Shown: positions 44,445 to 54,386, counted from the stretch's first letter. The stretch is DNA of 64,000 nt from Paenibacillus sacheonensis (GCF_009909195.1 NZ_JAAAMU010000015.1:62001-126000), one strand, 5' to 3'. Notes: generated from the letters alone by a model not told the origin. Program-made: numbers and translations.

Positions 44445-45594
44445 CTTTCATCTTGCCCAGAAAAGCCGAAATCGCGTAATAGGCGGCTCCGCGGACCGCG
44501 GATTTCTCGCCCTGCTCCGCGAACAGCACCTGCAGCTTGCCGCGGTGATGAGCCAAGGCCCTGCGGGCGACGGTGCGCTGGACCGCTTCTTCGATCCACG
44601 CTTCGGCGCGCCGCATTTCGTTGCCGATGATGACGACGTCGGGATTGAAGACGTTGACGATATTCGCGATGCCGACGCCGAGCGCTTCGCCGATCCGTTC
44701 GAACAATGCGAGCACTTCCGGCTCGCCTCGTCCAGCGGCTTCGAGCAGCGCGTCGAGATCATGGTAGCCTAACGGTGCGGACTGTTCGAGCAGCGCGTTC
44801 TCCGACGCATACAGCTCCCAGCAGCCCTGATTGCCGCAGCGGCACGGTTTTCCGTCCGCGTGAATGGACAGATGGCCGAGCTCGCCGGAGAAGCCGCCGG
44901 CTCCTTTGTACAGCTCCTTGTTCAGAATCATGCCGGTTCCGATGCCGATGCCGACGCTGACATAGATCTGATTGGCGATGCCCCGTCCGGCGCCGTAGCG
45001 CTGCTCGCCCTGGGCGCCGGCGTTCGCTTCGTTATCGATCGTGACCGGCACGCCGAAGCGTTCCTCTACGATGGTGCGAAGCGGGACCTCCGGCCAGGAC
45101 AGATTGGGCGCGAAGAGAATCGTGCCGCTTTCGTTGACAAGGCCCGGCACGCCGATGCCGATGCCGACCATGCCGTACGGGCAGGCGGGGATCCGCGCGC
45201 GCAGCGTCTCGATGCATTCCAGCAGGCGCGGTATGACGCTCTCTACGTTCTGCGCCTTCAGCGTCAGCCGATGTTCGGCGACGACGCCGCCTTCGAGGTC
45301 CGTCAGAATGCCGCGGATATAATTGACGCCGAGGTCGATGCCGACGGCGTAACCCGAGCTGGCACGGAACTCCAGCAGGTTCGGTTTGCGCCCGCCGCTG
45401 GATGCGCCCGGACCGAGATCGGCCACGAGGTGGTTATCGATCAGGTCCAGCACCAGGCTCGATACCGTCGCCTTGTTCAGCCCCGTGCGCTCCGAGATTT
45501 GAGCCCGAGAGAGCGGGGCGTAGCGGAGCACGGCGTCCAGCACGATGGCCGTATTCATTTTCTTCACGAGCGCCAAATCTCCGGTTTGCTTCAT
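44431..45594 (-). CDS. xylR: Xylose repressor XylR (ROK family)
   Basis: 387 residues from ATG 45594, close to the Bacillus XylR length; the frame stays open 39 codons upstream but would run through its own promoter. An N-terminal MarR-like helix-turn-helix (APLSRAQISERTGLNKATVSSLV, ~25-50) precedes a ROK sugar-binding domain (VGIDLGVNYIRGILTDL; GFSGELGHLSI; zinc-type motif CRCGNQGCWE). It is divergent from xylA, with the operator between them. It should repress xylAB until xylose binds. Confidence 0.93.
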   Translation of the reverse strand: MKQTGDLALVKKMNTAIVLDAVLRYAPLSRAQISERTGLNKATVSSLVLDLIDNHLVADLGPGASSGGRKPNLLEFRASSGYAVGIDLGVNYIRGILTDLEGGVVAEHRLTLKAQNVESVIPRLLECIETLRARIPACPYGMVGIGIGVPGLVNESGTILFAPNLSWPEVPLRTIVEERFGVPVTIDNEANAGAQGEQRYGAGRGIANQIYVSVGIGIGTGMILNKELYKGAGGFSGELGHLSIHADGKPCRCGNQGCWELYASENALLEQSAPLGYHDLDALLEAAGRGEPEVLALFERIGEALGVGIANIVNVFNPDVVIIGNEMRRAEAWIEEAVQRTVARRALAHHRGKLQVLFAEQGEKSAVRGAAYYAISAFLGKMKGSGV

Positions 45595-45638
45595 ATTTCG
45601 TCTGCTGCCCCCGAATGCCTTAAGAATGTATGGGTACG

Positions 45639-45647
45639 ATTGTACCA
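45639..45647 (-). promoter_or_regulatory. Extended -10 promoter of xylR
   Basis: On the minus strand TGGTACAAT (45647-45639) is a TGn-extended -10 box, 45 bases before the xylR start. The -35 position is poor. Confidence 0.5.
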
Positions 45648-45694
45648 CGCGAAAGTGCGAGCCGCCATAGGTTAGCCGCGTACGAAAAAACTTT

Positions 45695-45717
45695 CTTTGT
45701 TTACTAGACAAACAAAG
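45695..45717 (+). promoter_or_regulatory. xyl operator
   Basis: A perfect inverted repeat, CTTTGTTT (45695-45702) and AAACAAAG (45710-45717), around ACTAGAC. It closely resembles the Bacillus XylR operator (TTTGTTTnnnnnACAAACAA type) and overlaps the xylA -35 box. Confidence 0.88.
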
Positions 45718-45753
45718 TTTCGCGATGCTAGAATAGCCGTAAGAACGTTTTCA
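45705..45753 (+). promoter_or_regulatory. xylA promoter and candidate cre site
   Basis: -35 TAGACA (45705-45710), 18-bp spacer, -10 TAGAAT (45729-45734). Just downstream TAAGAACGTTTTCA (45740-45753) matches the cre consensus at 12 of 14. Repressor binding over the -35 and CcpA binding downstream of the -10 reproduce the double control of Bacillus xyl operons. Confidence 0.65.
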
Positions 45754-45847
45754 TTACGACCGCCGATGCTGCTGGTTCAAGCGGTTCCGCAATCGCGGAG
45801 CGCGTGGATCACGGCGCGGACATACCTTTCTGGAGGGATATGAGTTC

Positions 45848-47161
45848 ATGACTTATTTTAAAAACATCGGCAAAATCGCATTCGAAGGCAAAGGCTCCGA
45901 CAATCCGCTTGCATTCAAACATTATAATCCGCAAGAGATCGTGCTCGGCAAAACGATGGAAGAGCATCTGCGTTTCGCGGTTGCTTACTGGCATACATTC
46001 ACGGCTTCCGGCGCCGATCCGTTCGGCGTAGGCACGGCGGTGCGCGGCTGGGACAGCGCGAACGAGATGGACCAAGCGAAAATGCGCGTCGAAGCGAACT
46101 TCGAGTTTCTGAGCAAGATCGGCATTCCGTTCTACTGCTTCCACGACCGCGACGTCGCGCCTGAAGGCAGCACGCTGGCCGAGACGAACAAGAACTTCGA
46201 CGTTATCGCCGACCTGCTGGAGCAAGGCATGAAGGATACCGGCGCGAAGCTGCTGTGGAACACGGCAAACATGTTCACGAACCCGCGCTTCGTACATGGC
46301 GCGGGCACGACGGCCAATGCGGACGTATTCGCTTATGCGGGCGCTCAGCTGAAGAAGAGCCTTGAAGTCGGCAAACGTCTCGGCGCCGAGAACTATGTAT
46401 TCTGGGGCGGCCGCGAAGGCTACGACACGCTGCTTAACACCGACATGGCGCTGGAGCTCGACAACTTGGCGCGCCTGTTCCATATGGCCGTTGCTTACGC
46501 CAAGGAAATCGGCTTCGACGCGCAATTCCTGATCGAGCCGAAGCCGAAAGAACCGACGAAGCACCAATACGATTTCGACGCGGCGACGACGATCTCGTTC
46601 CTGCAGAAGTACGGCTTGAAAGATCACTTCAAGCTGAACCTGGAAGCGAACCACGCGACGCTTGCCGGCCATACGTTCGAGCACGAGCTTCGCACGGCGG
46701 CGATCAACGGCATGCTGGGCTCGCTGGACGCGAACCAAGGCGACCTGCTTCTCGGCTGGGATACGGACGAATTCCCGACCGACATCGTATCGACGACGCT
46801 CACGATGTACGAAGTGCTCAAAGCCGGCGGCATCGGCCGGGGCGGCGTCAACTTCGACGCGAAAGTGCGCCGCGCTTCCTTCGAAGACCAGGATTTGTTC
46901 CTGGCGCATATCGCAGGCATGGACACCTATGCTTGGGGCTTGAAAGCAGCCGCGAAGCTGATCGAGCAGAACGTCATCGACGGCTTCGTCGACAACCGTT
47001 ACCGGAGCTTCAAGGAAGGCATCGGCGCGGAGATCGTTGCCGGCCGCGCTACGCTGGCGTCGCTTGAGCAATACGCGCTGCAAAACCACGTGATCAAGAA
47101 CGAGTCCGGCCGCCTGGAACGCATCAAACTGCAGCTGAACGAAATTATTTTCAGCGTATAG
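45848..47161 (+). CDS. xylA: Xylose isomerase
   Basis: 437 residues, the class II length, start after TTCTGGAGGGATATGAGTTC. Signature segments [16 protein letters not shown] and the metal-binding [13 protein letters not shown], plus [10 protein letters not shown] with the catalytic His/Asp pair, identify it. It converts D-xylose to D-xylulose in the cytoplasm with divalent metal. Twelve bases separate it from xylB, with which it forms an operon under XylR and probably CcpA control. Confidence 0.97.
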   Translation: MTYFKNIGKIAFEGKGSDNPLAFKHYNPQEIVLGKTMEEHLRFAVAYWHTFTASGADPFGVGTAVRGWDSANEMDQAKMRVEANFEFLSKIGIPFYCFHDRDVAPEGSTLAETNKNFDVIADLLEQGMKDTGAKLLWNTANMFTNPRFVHGAGTTANADVFAYAGAQLKKSLEVGKRLGAENYVFWGGREGYDTLLNTDMALELDNLARLFHMAVAYAKEIGFDAQFLIEPKPKEPTKHQYDFDAATTISFLQKYGLKDHFKLNLEANHATLAGHTFEHELRTAAINGMLGSLDANQGDLLLGWDTDEFPTDIVSTTLTMYEVLKAGGIGRGGVNFDAKVRRASFEDQDLFLAHIAGMDTYAWGLKAAAKLIEQNVIDGFVDNRYRSFKEGIGAEIVAGRATLASLEQYALQNHVIKNESGRLERIKLQLNEIIFSV

Positions 47162-47172
47162 GAGGACTCGGA

Positions 47173-48672
47173 ATGTCATACGTCATCGGCGTCGACTTAG
47201 GCACGAGCGCGGTAAAGGTGCTGCTTCTGGACAGAAGCGGCACGGTCGTCGCGGAAGCATCGCGAGATTATCCGCTGTTTCACGAACATTCGGGCTGGAG
47301 CGAGCAGCGTCCGGACGATTGGGTGAACGGCACGATCGAGGCGCTCCGCGAGCTGACGGCTAACGCCGGCATCGCCGCGGATGCGATCGAAGGACTGAGC
47401 TTCTCGGGTCAAATGCATGGGCTCGTGCTGCTGGACGCGGAGGGCAATCCCGTCCGCAAGGCGATTCTGTGGAACGATACGCGCACGACGGCGGAATGCC
47501 GCGAGATCGAGGAGCTGCTGGGCAAAGAGCTGCTGCTCACGATTACGCGCAATCCTGCGCTGGAGGGTTTTACGCTGCCGAAGATTCTATGGGTGCGCAA
47601 GCATGAGCCGGAGATCTTCGCGCAGGCGGTCTCTTTCCTGCTGCCGAAAGATTATGTCCGCTACCGCCTGACGGGCGAGCTGCACATGGACTACTCCGAC
47701 GCGGCGGGCACGCTGCTGCTCGACGTGGCGAACAAGCGCTGGAGCAGCGAGGTGCTGGACGCCGTATCGCTGCCGGCATCCTTTGCTCCGCCGCTCGTGG
47801 AATCGCATGAGCTGACAGGCACGCTGCTTCCGCAGCAGGCAGCAGCGGCCGGGCTGCACGCGGGCACGAAAGTGTTCGCGGGCGGCGCGGACAATGCGTG
47901 CGGCGCAATCGGATCGGGCATTCTGCAGGAAGGACTGACGATGTGCAGCATCGGTACGTCCGGCGTCATCCTTTCTTATGAGGCGACGAGCGCGAACGAT
48001 TTCCGCGGCAAAGTCCATTTCTTCAACCACGGCAAGGAGAACGCGTTCTATGCCATGGGCGTGACGCTGGCGGCGGGCTACAGCCTGAGCTGGTTCAAGA
48101 GCGCCTTCGCCAAGGGCGAGTCGTTCGACGAGCTGCTGCAGGGCGTCGGCGACGTGAAGCCCGGCGCGAAAGGTCTTCTCTTCACGCCGTATCTCGTCGG
48201 CGAGCGGACGCCGCATGCGGATTCCGTCATTCGCGGAAGCTTCATCGGCATCGACGGCTCGCATGAACGGGTTCATTTTGCCCGGGCGGTCATGGAAGGC
48301 ATCACGTTCTCGCTGAACGAATCGGTCGCGATGTTCCGCGAAGCCGGCAAGACGGTCGATACGATCATCTCGATCGGCGGCGGCGCGTCCAACCCGGTGT
48401 GGCTGCAGATGCAGGCGGATATCTTCGACGCCGAGGTCGTTTCGCTCGAGAACGAGCAAGGCCCGGGCCTGGGAGCGGCGATGCTTGCGGCATATGGGTG
48501 CGGCTGGTTCGAGAGCCTCGAGGCTTGCGCGGAGCTGTTCGTGAAGCGCGCTTCGGCATACAAACCGAATCCGGCAGCAGTCGACGCCTACAGCGGACTG
48601 TTCCGCATCTACCAAGACGTATACGCGGCGACGCGGAAGTTAAATGAAGGTTTGCAAGCTTACCGCAATTAA
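47173..48672 (+). CDS. xylB: Xylulokinase
   Basis: 499 residues, FGGY-kinase family, start after AGGAGGACTCGGA. N-terminal phosphate motif VIGVDLGTSAVKVLLLD, the substrate loop LSFSGQMHGLVLLD, and the C-terminal ATP motif ISIGGGASNPVWLQMQADIF. It phosphorylates D-xylulose to xylulose 5-phosphate, completing entry to the pentose phosphate pathway. Second gene of xylAB; no xylose transporter gene follows. Confidence 0.96.
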   Translation: MSYVIGVDLGTSAVKVLLLDRSGTVVAEASRDYPLFHEHSGWSEQRPDDWVNGTIEALRELTANAGIAADAIEGLSFSGQMHGLVLLDAEGNPVRKAILWNDTRTTAECREIEELLGKELLLTITRNPALEGFTLPKILWVRKHEPEIFAQAVSFLLPKDYVRYRLTGELHMDYSDAAGTLLLDVANKRWSSEVLDAVSLPASFAPPLVESHELTGTLLPQQAAAAGLHAGTKVFAGGADNACGAIGSGILQEGLTMCSIGTSGVILSYEATSANDFRGKVHFFNHGKENAFYAMGVTLAAGYSLSWFKSAFAKGESFDELLQGVGDVKPGAKGLLFTPYLVGERTPHADSVIRGSFIGIDGSHERVHFARAVMEGITFSLNESVAMFREAGKTVDTIISIGGGASNPVWLQMQADIFDAEVVSLENEQGPGLGAAMLAAYGCGWFESLEACAELFVKRASAYKPNPAAVDAYSGLFRIYQDVYAATRKLNEGLQAYRN

Positions 48673-48700
48673 GCGAGCGTACCTTTGCGAGTTTAAGCGG

Positions 48701-48740
48701 AATAACCGTTCCTCTGAATGATAGAGGCACGGTTATTTGT
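48701..48740 (+). terminator. Probable terminator of xylAB
   Basis: AATAACCG (48701-48708) pairs with CGGTTATT (48730-48737), with an inner CCTCT/AGAGG stem; TTTGT follows. Confidence 0.65.
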
Positions 48741-48834
48741 GCATGCTGAGGAAAAGGAACATTTGCCAAATAAAGAAAATAATCCGAACGTCATCCTAAA
48801 AGACTTCCGGTCACCCCCGTGCAGGTACGCTCTC

Positions 48835-49794
48835 TTACTTGTAAGGCTCCCATATGTCCGTCGGAGAGACGCCGAGCTCGTCGGCGATCAGCTGCGCGGT
48901 GAGCCGCTGCGGTCTCTTGATTTTGCCGTTGCGAATATTAGAGATGGTCGTCAGCGAGATTTGCGTATTCTCGGCTAACTGGGTGACGGAGACGCGTTTC
49001 TCGAGCATAAGCAGGCGCAGCTTGTACGAGGCATCCGAGCCAGCCGCCGGAACTTCGTGTTCGTTGACGGGGGCTCCTTCGATGACCTCTGCTTCTATGG
49101 CGGGTTCCATCGTAAGCACGAGGGCAGCGTAGCACCGGAAAGTCCCGTCGCCGTTGAAGAACGGCTTGACGAGGGAATGGATGCGGAACTGCTCATGGAA
49201 CAGACGCAGCGTAAAATGAAACTCGCCGGTCTGCCGGCTGAATTGCAATTCCCGAAGCTGGTTCAAGACGCGCTCGCGATCCTGATCGGCGATGAACTGT
49301 TCGGGCTCCGTGCGGGAAAGCTCCAAATGATCGTACGCAATCGGACCGCGGTAGCCGCGAAGCGACAGGGCGGTCCCGGCCGGCGTCAGCCGCATGGAGA
49401 CGAGCGCTTGGCGCTCATGCGCCGTATCCTCGATCCATTTGTCCTCCGACCGGTCATGAACGGTCACGATGAGGTAGGTATCTCCGGCGTCCATCGTCTG
49501 CTTGACATGAAACTCTCCGAACGAGGATGCTGAATCCGACAAGCTGAAGTATGATTCCGCGTAGGCCTCTAAATTATGGGAAGTGATAGAGTCGCATAAA
49601 AGATCGACGATCGACCACAGCGGCTTCGAGCCAAGCAAGGGCAGCGAAGCGATCGGCAGTCCAATCAGCTCTTCGCCGGCGCAGCCGGTGAGCGAATAGA
49701 AGGCCGCGTTGCAAGCATAGACATGACGACGGTTTTGATGGATTCGAACGACCATGATCGGATTAGGAGAATGAGAGAGTAGATCCAGCATCAT
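48835..49794 (-). CDS. PAS-domain protein with C-terminal XRE helix-turn-helix
   Basis: 319 residues from ATG 49794, six bases after GAGGTG on the minus strand; an in-frame GTG three codons earlier is part of that ribosome site. Residues ~1-110 form a PAS domain (LLSHSPNPIMVVRIHQNRRHVYACNAAF in part; NAAFYSLTG), ~130-220 a second PAS-like or linker region, and the last ~60 residues a Cro/C1-type helix-turn-helix (SVTQLAENTQISLTTISNIRNGKI; DELGVSPTDIWEPY). Probably a cytoplasmic sensor-regulator. The order PAS then XRE is uncommon, and no target is apparent from neighbours. Confidence 0.8.
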   Translation of the reverse strand: MMLDLLSHSPNPIMVVRIHQNRRHVYACNAAFYSLTGCAGEELIGLPIASLPLLGSKPLWSIVDLLCDSITSHNLEAYAESYFSLSDSASSFGEFHVKQTMDAGDTYLIVTVHDRSEDKWIEDTAHERQALVSMRLTPAGTALSLRGYRGPIAYDHLELSRTEPEQFIADQDRERVLNQLRELQFSRQTGEFHFTLRLFHEQFRIHSLVKPFFNGDGTFRCYAALVLTMEPAIEAEVIEGAPVNEHEVPAAGSDASYKLRLLMLEKRVSVTQLAENTQISLTTISNIRNGKIKRPQRLTAQLIADELGVSPTDIWEPYK

Positions 49795-49907
49795 CTTCAG
49801 CACCTCTGCTAAGTTGTGCTACAAGTATAGCATATTCGTATTCGGTATCGCCCCGAAGGATGGAGAACGAAGGAGCGTCGAGGAAGCAAAGACATGAGCC
49901 GCCGGCG

Positions 49908-49933
49908 ACCGGTATGATGGACCGGTATGATGG
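49908..49933. repeat. 13-bp tandem duplication
   Basis: ACCGGTATGATGG is present twice back to back (49908-49920, 49921-49933) in the spacer before the small gene at 49994. Nothing else recognisable lies in 49804-49993 apart from a minus-strand TATACT at 49829-49824, a possible -10 for the PAS-XRE gene. Confidence 0.7.
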
Positions 49934-49993
49934 ACGGAACAATCGGGCACGCTATGCGGGTATGGAACATTTAGGATTAGGGGAGTGTCCGCA

Positions 49994-50395
49994 ATGCACG
50001 AAGATACCGGTTTATTGTTTCAATTCGCCGATTCCAACGCTGCGTCGCTCGCAAGCGGCACGTTTCAAGAGCTAGGTTACGACCCTGTTATTCAGCAGGG
50101 CAGCGAGGTACATATTCATATGCGCGGGGACGATATTACGTCGGCGCTTGAAATCGCGCAGTCCCATGGGGGGCAGCTGACCGTGGAATCCTCCATTCCC
50201 GAAATTTCGCTGACGAACGAGGCTTACCGCATGGAAAATATTACGATTCCCGCGCATGTCGTAAACGAGGATTGGATCGCGCAGGAAGAAACGCCGGACA
50301 GCCTGCGTAATCATGACGACGACGCGCCGGAAGCAGACGAGTTCTTCCCGGATGACGGCTCGTACGGCTACTTCTCGGGCGATGTCCACATCTGA
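49994..50395 (+). CDS. Hypothetical protein, 133 residues
   Basis: Start at ATG 49994, eight bases after AGGGGAG; a GTG three codons earlier overlaps that site. I do not recognise a family. The first ~85 residues have the alternating pattern of a small alpha/beta domain (LLFQFADSNAASLASGTFQELGY; VHIHMRGDDITSALEIAQSHGG), and the last ~50 are acidic (…DSLRNHDDDAPEADEFFPDDG). No signal peptide or membrane segment. Monocistronic, closed by a strong bidirectional terminator. Confidence 0.7.
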   Translation: MHEDTGLLFQFADSNAASLASGTFQELGYDPVIQQGSEVHIHMRGDDITSALEIAQSHGGQLTVESSIPEISLTNEAYRMENITIPAHVVNEDWIAQEETPDSLRNHDDDAPEADEFFPDDGSYGYFSGDVHI

Positions 50396-50405
50396 GATAA
50401 AGACG

Positions 50406-50448
50406 AAACAGGCTGACCGGTGCGTTCGCTCGCCCGGTCAGCCTGTTT
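50406..50448. terminator. Bidirectional terminator
   Basis: 15-bp perfect stem (50406-50420 with 50434-50448) between two convergent genes; the minus-strand gene's stop codon overlaps its last base. T-rich ends exist in both directions. Confidence 0.85.
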
Positions 50449-51707
50449 CAATCGGCCAGCGCCGCATGGCTGCCGGCCGAGTAGCCGGTAGAGAACGCCG
50501 CCGTTATGTTATACCCGCCGGTATAGCCGTGAATGTCCAGCACTTCGCCGCAGAAATACAAGCCCCGCATCAGCTTCGACTGCATGGTCTTGGGATCGAT
50601 TTCCTTGAGATTGACGCCGCCGCCGGTAACGAAGGCATCCTCCAGCTTCAACGTCCCGTAAGCCCGCATCGGGAAAGCCTTGATCAATTTCGCGAACGCA
50701 AGCCAGGCCTGCTTCGGAATATGATCGTACGTCAGCTGCTCGTCCAAGCCGGATTCCTTCAATAATACGGGAAGCATGCGCTCGGGCAGATAGCTTCGCA
50801 GCACGTTCTTGATCGTCTTCTTCGCCTCGTGCCCGGCCAGCTTCAGCGTCTCGTCGTAGACCTCCGCGGCTGATTGATCCGGCCGTAGATCGATGGTCAG
50901 CAAGGCATTGCGCGCGTCGCCCTTCTTCAACTCTTTGACGACGAATTGGCTGCAGCGCAGCGCGATGGGACCGGAGACGCCGAAGTGGGTGAAGATCATG
51001 TCGCCCCGATGCTCCGTCACGCGTTTGCCTTTCGCGTTCCACACGGACAGGCTGACGTCCCGAAGCGACAGCCCCTGCAGCTCCTTGCTCTGAATATAGG
51101 GCTCGTTCGACGTAATCGGCACTTCCGTCGGGAACAGCTCGGTTATCGAATGTCCGGCACGCTCCGCCCATGGATAGCCGTCGCCGGTCGAGCCCGTATG
51201 GGGGACGGATTTGCCGCCGGTTGCAACGATCACGCTTCTGCATGTAATCCTTTCGCCAGATGGCAGCAAGACGCCTTGCACGCGTCCGTCCTCATATAGG
51301 ACCTGCTTAACGGGCGCATTTATCCGAATGTCCACGCCCTGCTTCCTCACCTGGCCGATAAGCGCGTCGACGACCGTTTTCGCTTTATCGCTCACGGGAA
51401 ACATCCGGCCGTTGTCTTCTTCCTTAAGCGCGATGCCGAGGCCTTCGAAGAAGGCGATGATGTCCTTGTTGCCGAAACTCGTTAACGCGCTGTAGAGGAA
51501 TCGGCCGTTCCCCGGAATAAACTTGATCAGCTCGTCGAGCTCCTTGTTGTTCGTCACGTTGCAGCGCCCGCCGCCGGAGATGCCGAGCTTCCGTCCGAGC
51601 TTGTCCCCTTTGTCCAACAGAAGGGTGCTCGCGCCGTTCTTGCTGGCCGCGATGGCGGCCATGAGACCGGCAGAGCCGCCCCCTATAATTATGACTTCGT
51701 AATTCAT
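50448..51707 (-). CDS. HI0933/YtfP-type FAD-dependent oxidoreductase
   Basis: 419 residues, start preceded on the minus strand by GAGGAG. N-terminal FAD-binding motif [16 protein letters not shown], then [16 protein letters not shown] typical of the BaiN/HI0933 family, a middle domain, and the C-terminal [16 protein letters not shown]…[19 protein letters not shown] signature. Cytoplasmic flavoprotein of uncertain substrate, widespread in Firmicutes. Monocistronic. Confidence 0.9.
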   Translation of the reverse strand: MNYEVIIIGGGSAGLMAAIAASKNGASTLLLDKGDKLGRKLGISGGGRCNVTNNKELDELIKFIPGNGRFLYSALTSFGNKDIIAFFEGLGIALKEEDNGRMFPVSDKAKTVVDALIGQVRKQGVDIRINAPVKQVLYEDGRVQGVLLPSGERITCRSVIVATGGKSVPHTGSTGDGYPWAERAGHSITELFPTEVPITSNEPYIQSKELQGLSLRDVSLSVWNAKGKRVTEHRGDMIFTHFGVSGPIALRCSQFVVKELKKGDARNALLTIDLRPDQSAAEVYDETLKLAGHEAKKTIKNVLRSYLPERMLPVLLKESGLDEQLTYDHIPKQAWLAFAKLIKAFPMRAYGTLKLEDAFVTGGGVNLKEIDPKTMQSKLMRGLYFCGEVLDIHGYTGGYNITAAFSTGYSAGSHAALAD

Positions 51708-51970
51708 GCTTTTTCTCCTCGATTATCAAACGCATATAATGAAAGGTTACCGTTATCTATCATACTATCCAGTTTGGGGAGCGTCTACTCGGCGGCTCGT
51801 CTGTCCCTTTACGCCAATTCCATTTATATGGCAGAATATACCAATGTTAGTTTGGATGTTATTGAATCGGAAATACATTGTAAAAAGGATAGACCTATGA
51901 TTTAATCGGATTAACAGGTAAATGGGATATACAATAACTGGGTTTCTTCTGAAGGGTGGGACTCAATTTT

Positions 51971-53662
51971 GTGTGGAAGCTAATTCTATTGCAATTCATT
52001 CTAGCTTTGCTTCCGGTATTTATATTTCAATTTTGGTATGACTACTCCAAACCATTCAAGAGGGTTCCTTACCTGCTCATTCTTTTCTGCGGCGCCTGCG
52101 TGACGCTTGGCATCGCGGTTTGCGCCGAGGTGAAAGGCTTCGACCTGGATTACCTGTATGCGCAGCTGATTATCGGTTCTTTATACGGAGGACCATGGGT
52201 TACGCTTGCGCTGACGGCCATTTATCTCTTCGCCGAACAGTTCATGATGGATGGCAGCTGGGGATGGATCGAGATGGCGGGCACGGTGCTGTTCGTGATT
52301 CCGATTATTTCCATGTTCAACCAACGTTTCTATCTCGTGGAGCGCAGGAAGAAATACCTAATCGTGTTCGGGTTAACGGCAGTCGTCCTGCTGATCCGAT
52401 TCTGCGCCCTCATAAATTTCAATTACGCCCAGCATCCCGACATGCGCTTTGCCGACTATGCCGCCATTGCGATTCATCAGTTGGGATACTTCGTCATTAT
52501 GGGTCTGGCGATCTTCTTCTCGGAACACTTCGTGCAGCATCAGCACGTGAATTACGAGCTGCACAAAATTTCGAACAGCTTTCGCATCGAGGTGCAGAAG
52601 CTGCAGCAATTTATTGAAGAAACGCCGCTTGGCGTCATCTTCGTCGATCAGGAAGGCACGATCACGCATATTAACGAGATGGCTATTCTCCTGCTGAAAG
52701 ACAAGGTTGGCGGCAGGCAGCGGCAGGATCTGATCGGTCAGCCGTTTACGATCCTGTACGACCATATCGAGAAAGATGTCATGGGGCGTCTGCTCTATCA
52801 AGCGCTTAACGGCCACAAGATCACGACGGAATACGTGCAGGAGCAGGGGAAAATTTTCGTGAACTCCGGCATTTGCGTGCGCGATATTCAAAATAACGAA
52901 ATCATCGGGGCGGCGATCATCGCTCACGATATTACGGAGCTGAACCGGCTTCGCGACGAGGTCGGCCGCATGGAGAGACTTAGTCTCGTCGGACAGATGG
53001 CTGCCAGCATTACCCATGAGATCCGGAACCCGATGGCGGTCATCCGGGGGTTCGTACAGCTTATGCGCGAACGAAGCCCGGATAATCAGAAGGAATACTA
53101 CCGCATCGTCATGGAGGAGCTCGACCGGGCGAACAGCATCATCAGCGATTTCCTGTCCCTGGCCCAGAACCGGGTCATCGAGAAGAACAGCCAGTCGTTG
53201 CATGATATTATCAACGAGATTTTGCCGCTGCTGTGGGCGGATGCCAATATGCGGGGCCAATCGCTCGAGCTTCGCCTAACGGATCAGATTCCGATGCTGA
53301 TGCTCAACGAGAAAGAGATGAAGCAGCTCATTCTGAACCTCGCCCGGAACGGGATGGAGGCGATGGACCAGCACGGCATTCTTTCTTTGGAAACGGCTAC
53401 ATTCGAGAACTACGTGGAGATGCGCGTCAGCGACACCGGCAGCGGCATCCCGCAGGAGAAGCTGGAGCATCTGTTCGAGCCGTTTTATACGACCAAATCC
53501 CACGGCACCGGCCTCGGGCTGCCGCTTTGCCTCAGCATCATGGAGCGCCACGGCGGCGTCATCCACGTGGATTCCAAGGAAGGGGCCGGCACGACCTTCA
53601 TCGTCCGCTTCGACCGCAGCCGCAACGCATACGAAGCCGCGGCCGCGCTGAGCCGGGATTAA
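51971..53662 (+). CDS. KinB-like membrane sensor histidine kinase
   Basis: 563 residues from GTG 51971, about ten bases after GAAGGGTGGG; a GTG five codons earlier lies inside that sequence. About six membrane segments (~1-195) of 5TM-LYT type, a PAS domain (~210-325: FIEETPLGVIFVDQEGTITHIN), the HisKA motif MAASITHEIRNPMAVIRGF, and the ATPase boxes (DTGSGIPQEKLEHLFEPFYTTK, GTGLGLPLC). The layout is that of sporulation phosphorelay kinase KinB, but no response regulator is nearby, which suits a phosphorelay. Bases 51708-51970 are AT-rich leader without a clear promoter match. Confidence 0.85.
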   Translation: MWKLILLQFILALLPVFIFQFWYDYSKPFKRVPYLLILFCGACVTLGIAVCAEVKGFDLDYLYAQLIIGSLYGGPWVTLALTAIYLFAEQFMMDGSWGWIEMAGTVLFVIPIISMFNQRFYLVERRKKYLIVFGLTAVVLLIRFCALINFNYAQHPDMRFADYAAIAIHQLGYFVIMGLAIFFSEHFVQHQHVNYELHKISNSFRIEVQKLQQFIEETPLGVIFVDQEGTITHINEMAILLLKDKVGGRQRQDLIGQPFTILYDHIEKDVMGRLLYQALNGHKITTEYVQEQGKIFVNSGICVRDIQNNEIIGAAIIAHDITELNRLRDEVGRMERLSLVGQMAASITHEIRNPMAVIRGFVQLMRERSPDNQKEYYRIVMEELDRANSIISDFLSLAQNRVIEKNSQSLHDIINEILPLLWADANMRGQSLELRLTDQIPMLMLNEKEMKQLILNLARNGMEAMDQHGILSLETATFENYVEMRVSDTGSGIPQEKLEHLFEPFYTTKSHGTGLGLPLCLSIMERHGGVIHVDSKEGAGTTFIVRFDRSRNAYEAAAALSRD

Positions 53663-53783
53663 CGAGAACAACCGAGCGAAACACGATACATAATGAATTG
53701 GAGCACATAGAGCCTGTAACGGATCAGGGGCGGATAAGCGGAATTCCGTGCGCGCATACTACCTTTGGAAGGGGGTGCCAGCA

Positions 53784-53918
53784 GTGGGAAACAATCCGCA
53801 GTCACGCAGCGAATCCGTTCAGGATGCGGCAGCCAGCAAGAAGAAGCAGGGCGGCAAAGCTCCTGAGTCGGAAGGCTACGACAAGAAACTAGACGGCCCT
53901 AATCGCCCTTCTATCTAA
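53784..53918 (+). CDS. Small hydrophilic protein, 44 residues
   Basis: GTG start eight bases after AAGGGGG. The product (VGNNPQSRSESVQDAAASKK…, ending KKLDGPNRPSI) is rich in Ser, Lys, Gln, Gly and Asn and has no hydrophobic segment. The composition is like that of minor small acid-soluble spore proteins, but I cannot assign it to one. It precedes a DUF3905-like gene by 15 bases and may share its transcript. Confidence 0.6.
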   Translation: MGNNPQSRSESVQDAAASKKKQGGKAPESEGYDKKLDGPNRPSI

Positions 53919-53933
53919 GGAAGGAGCACGGGC

Positions 53934-54344
53934 ATGAGTCAACCAAACGAGCACGACGAGCATAACGGGCAGCAGATCCAAGGACCGGGAGCCGGCGGCG
54001 ATGATCCGGAGCTGGATCCGTATGAAATCAATTTCCTGCCGGAGTTTCGCAGCGGCCGGGGGCCGAGGGCGCCTTTCGTCAACAGCAGCGGCGTCGTGAT
54101 CGGCGATCATGCGTACGAGTCGCCGGAGTCGCCGCTCAGCAGCTGGACGGAAGAGACGGATCCCGCCGTCATGGCCGGAAGCGAGTGGGTGCATCCATTC
54201 AAGGACATCGGATTTCAGACCAGCGAGAACCGGGAATATTTCGAGCAGGGCATCGAGCCGGAAGCCGGCATCTTCGCGCATCCCGATAAGGACGCGGCAT
54301 ACGAGGCGATGGACGACGCCGAGCTGGACGATGATCCGCAATGA
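53934..54344 (+). CDS. DUF3905-like protein
   Basis: 136 residues, start after AAGGAAGGAGC. Acidic, without membrane segments. The core (FRSGRGPRAPFVNSSGVVIGDH, ESPLSSWTEETDPAVMAGSEWVHPFKDIGF; shown in parts) resembles the small DUF3905 family of Bacilli as I recall it. Function unknown. It is followed by a terminator and then an independent promoter. Confidence 0.65.
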   Translation: MSQPNEHDEHNGQQIQGPGAGGDDPELDPYEINFLPEFRSGRGPRAPFVNSSGVVIGDHAYESPESPLSSWTEETDPAVMAGSEWVHPFKDIGFQTSENREYFEQGIEPEAGIFAHPDKDAAYEAMDDAELDDDPQ

Positions 54345-54351
54345 AGCACCG

Positions 54352-54386
54352 AAGCAATCGGGCGCAGACCCGGTTGCTTTTTCTTT
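54352..54386 (+). terminator. Rho-independent terminator
   Basis: AAGCAATCGGG (54352-54362) pairs with CCCGGTTGCTT (54369-54379), one wobble, followed by a T run to 54382. Its end touches the next promoter. Confidence 0.85.
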
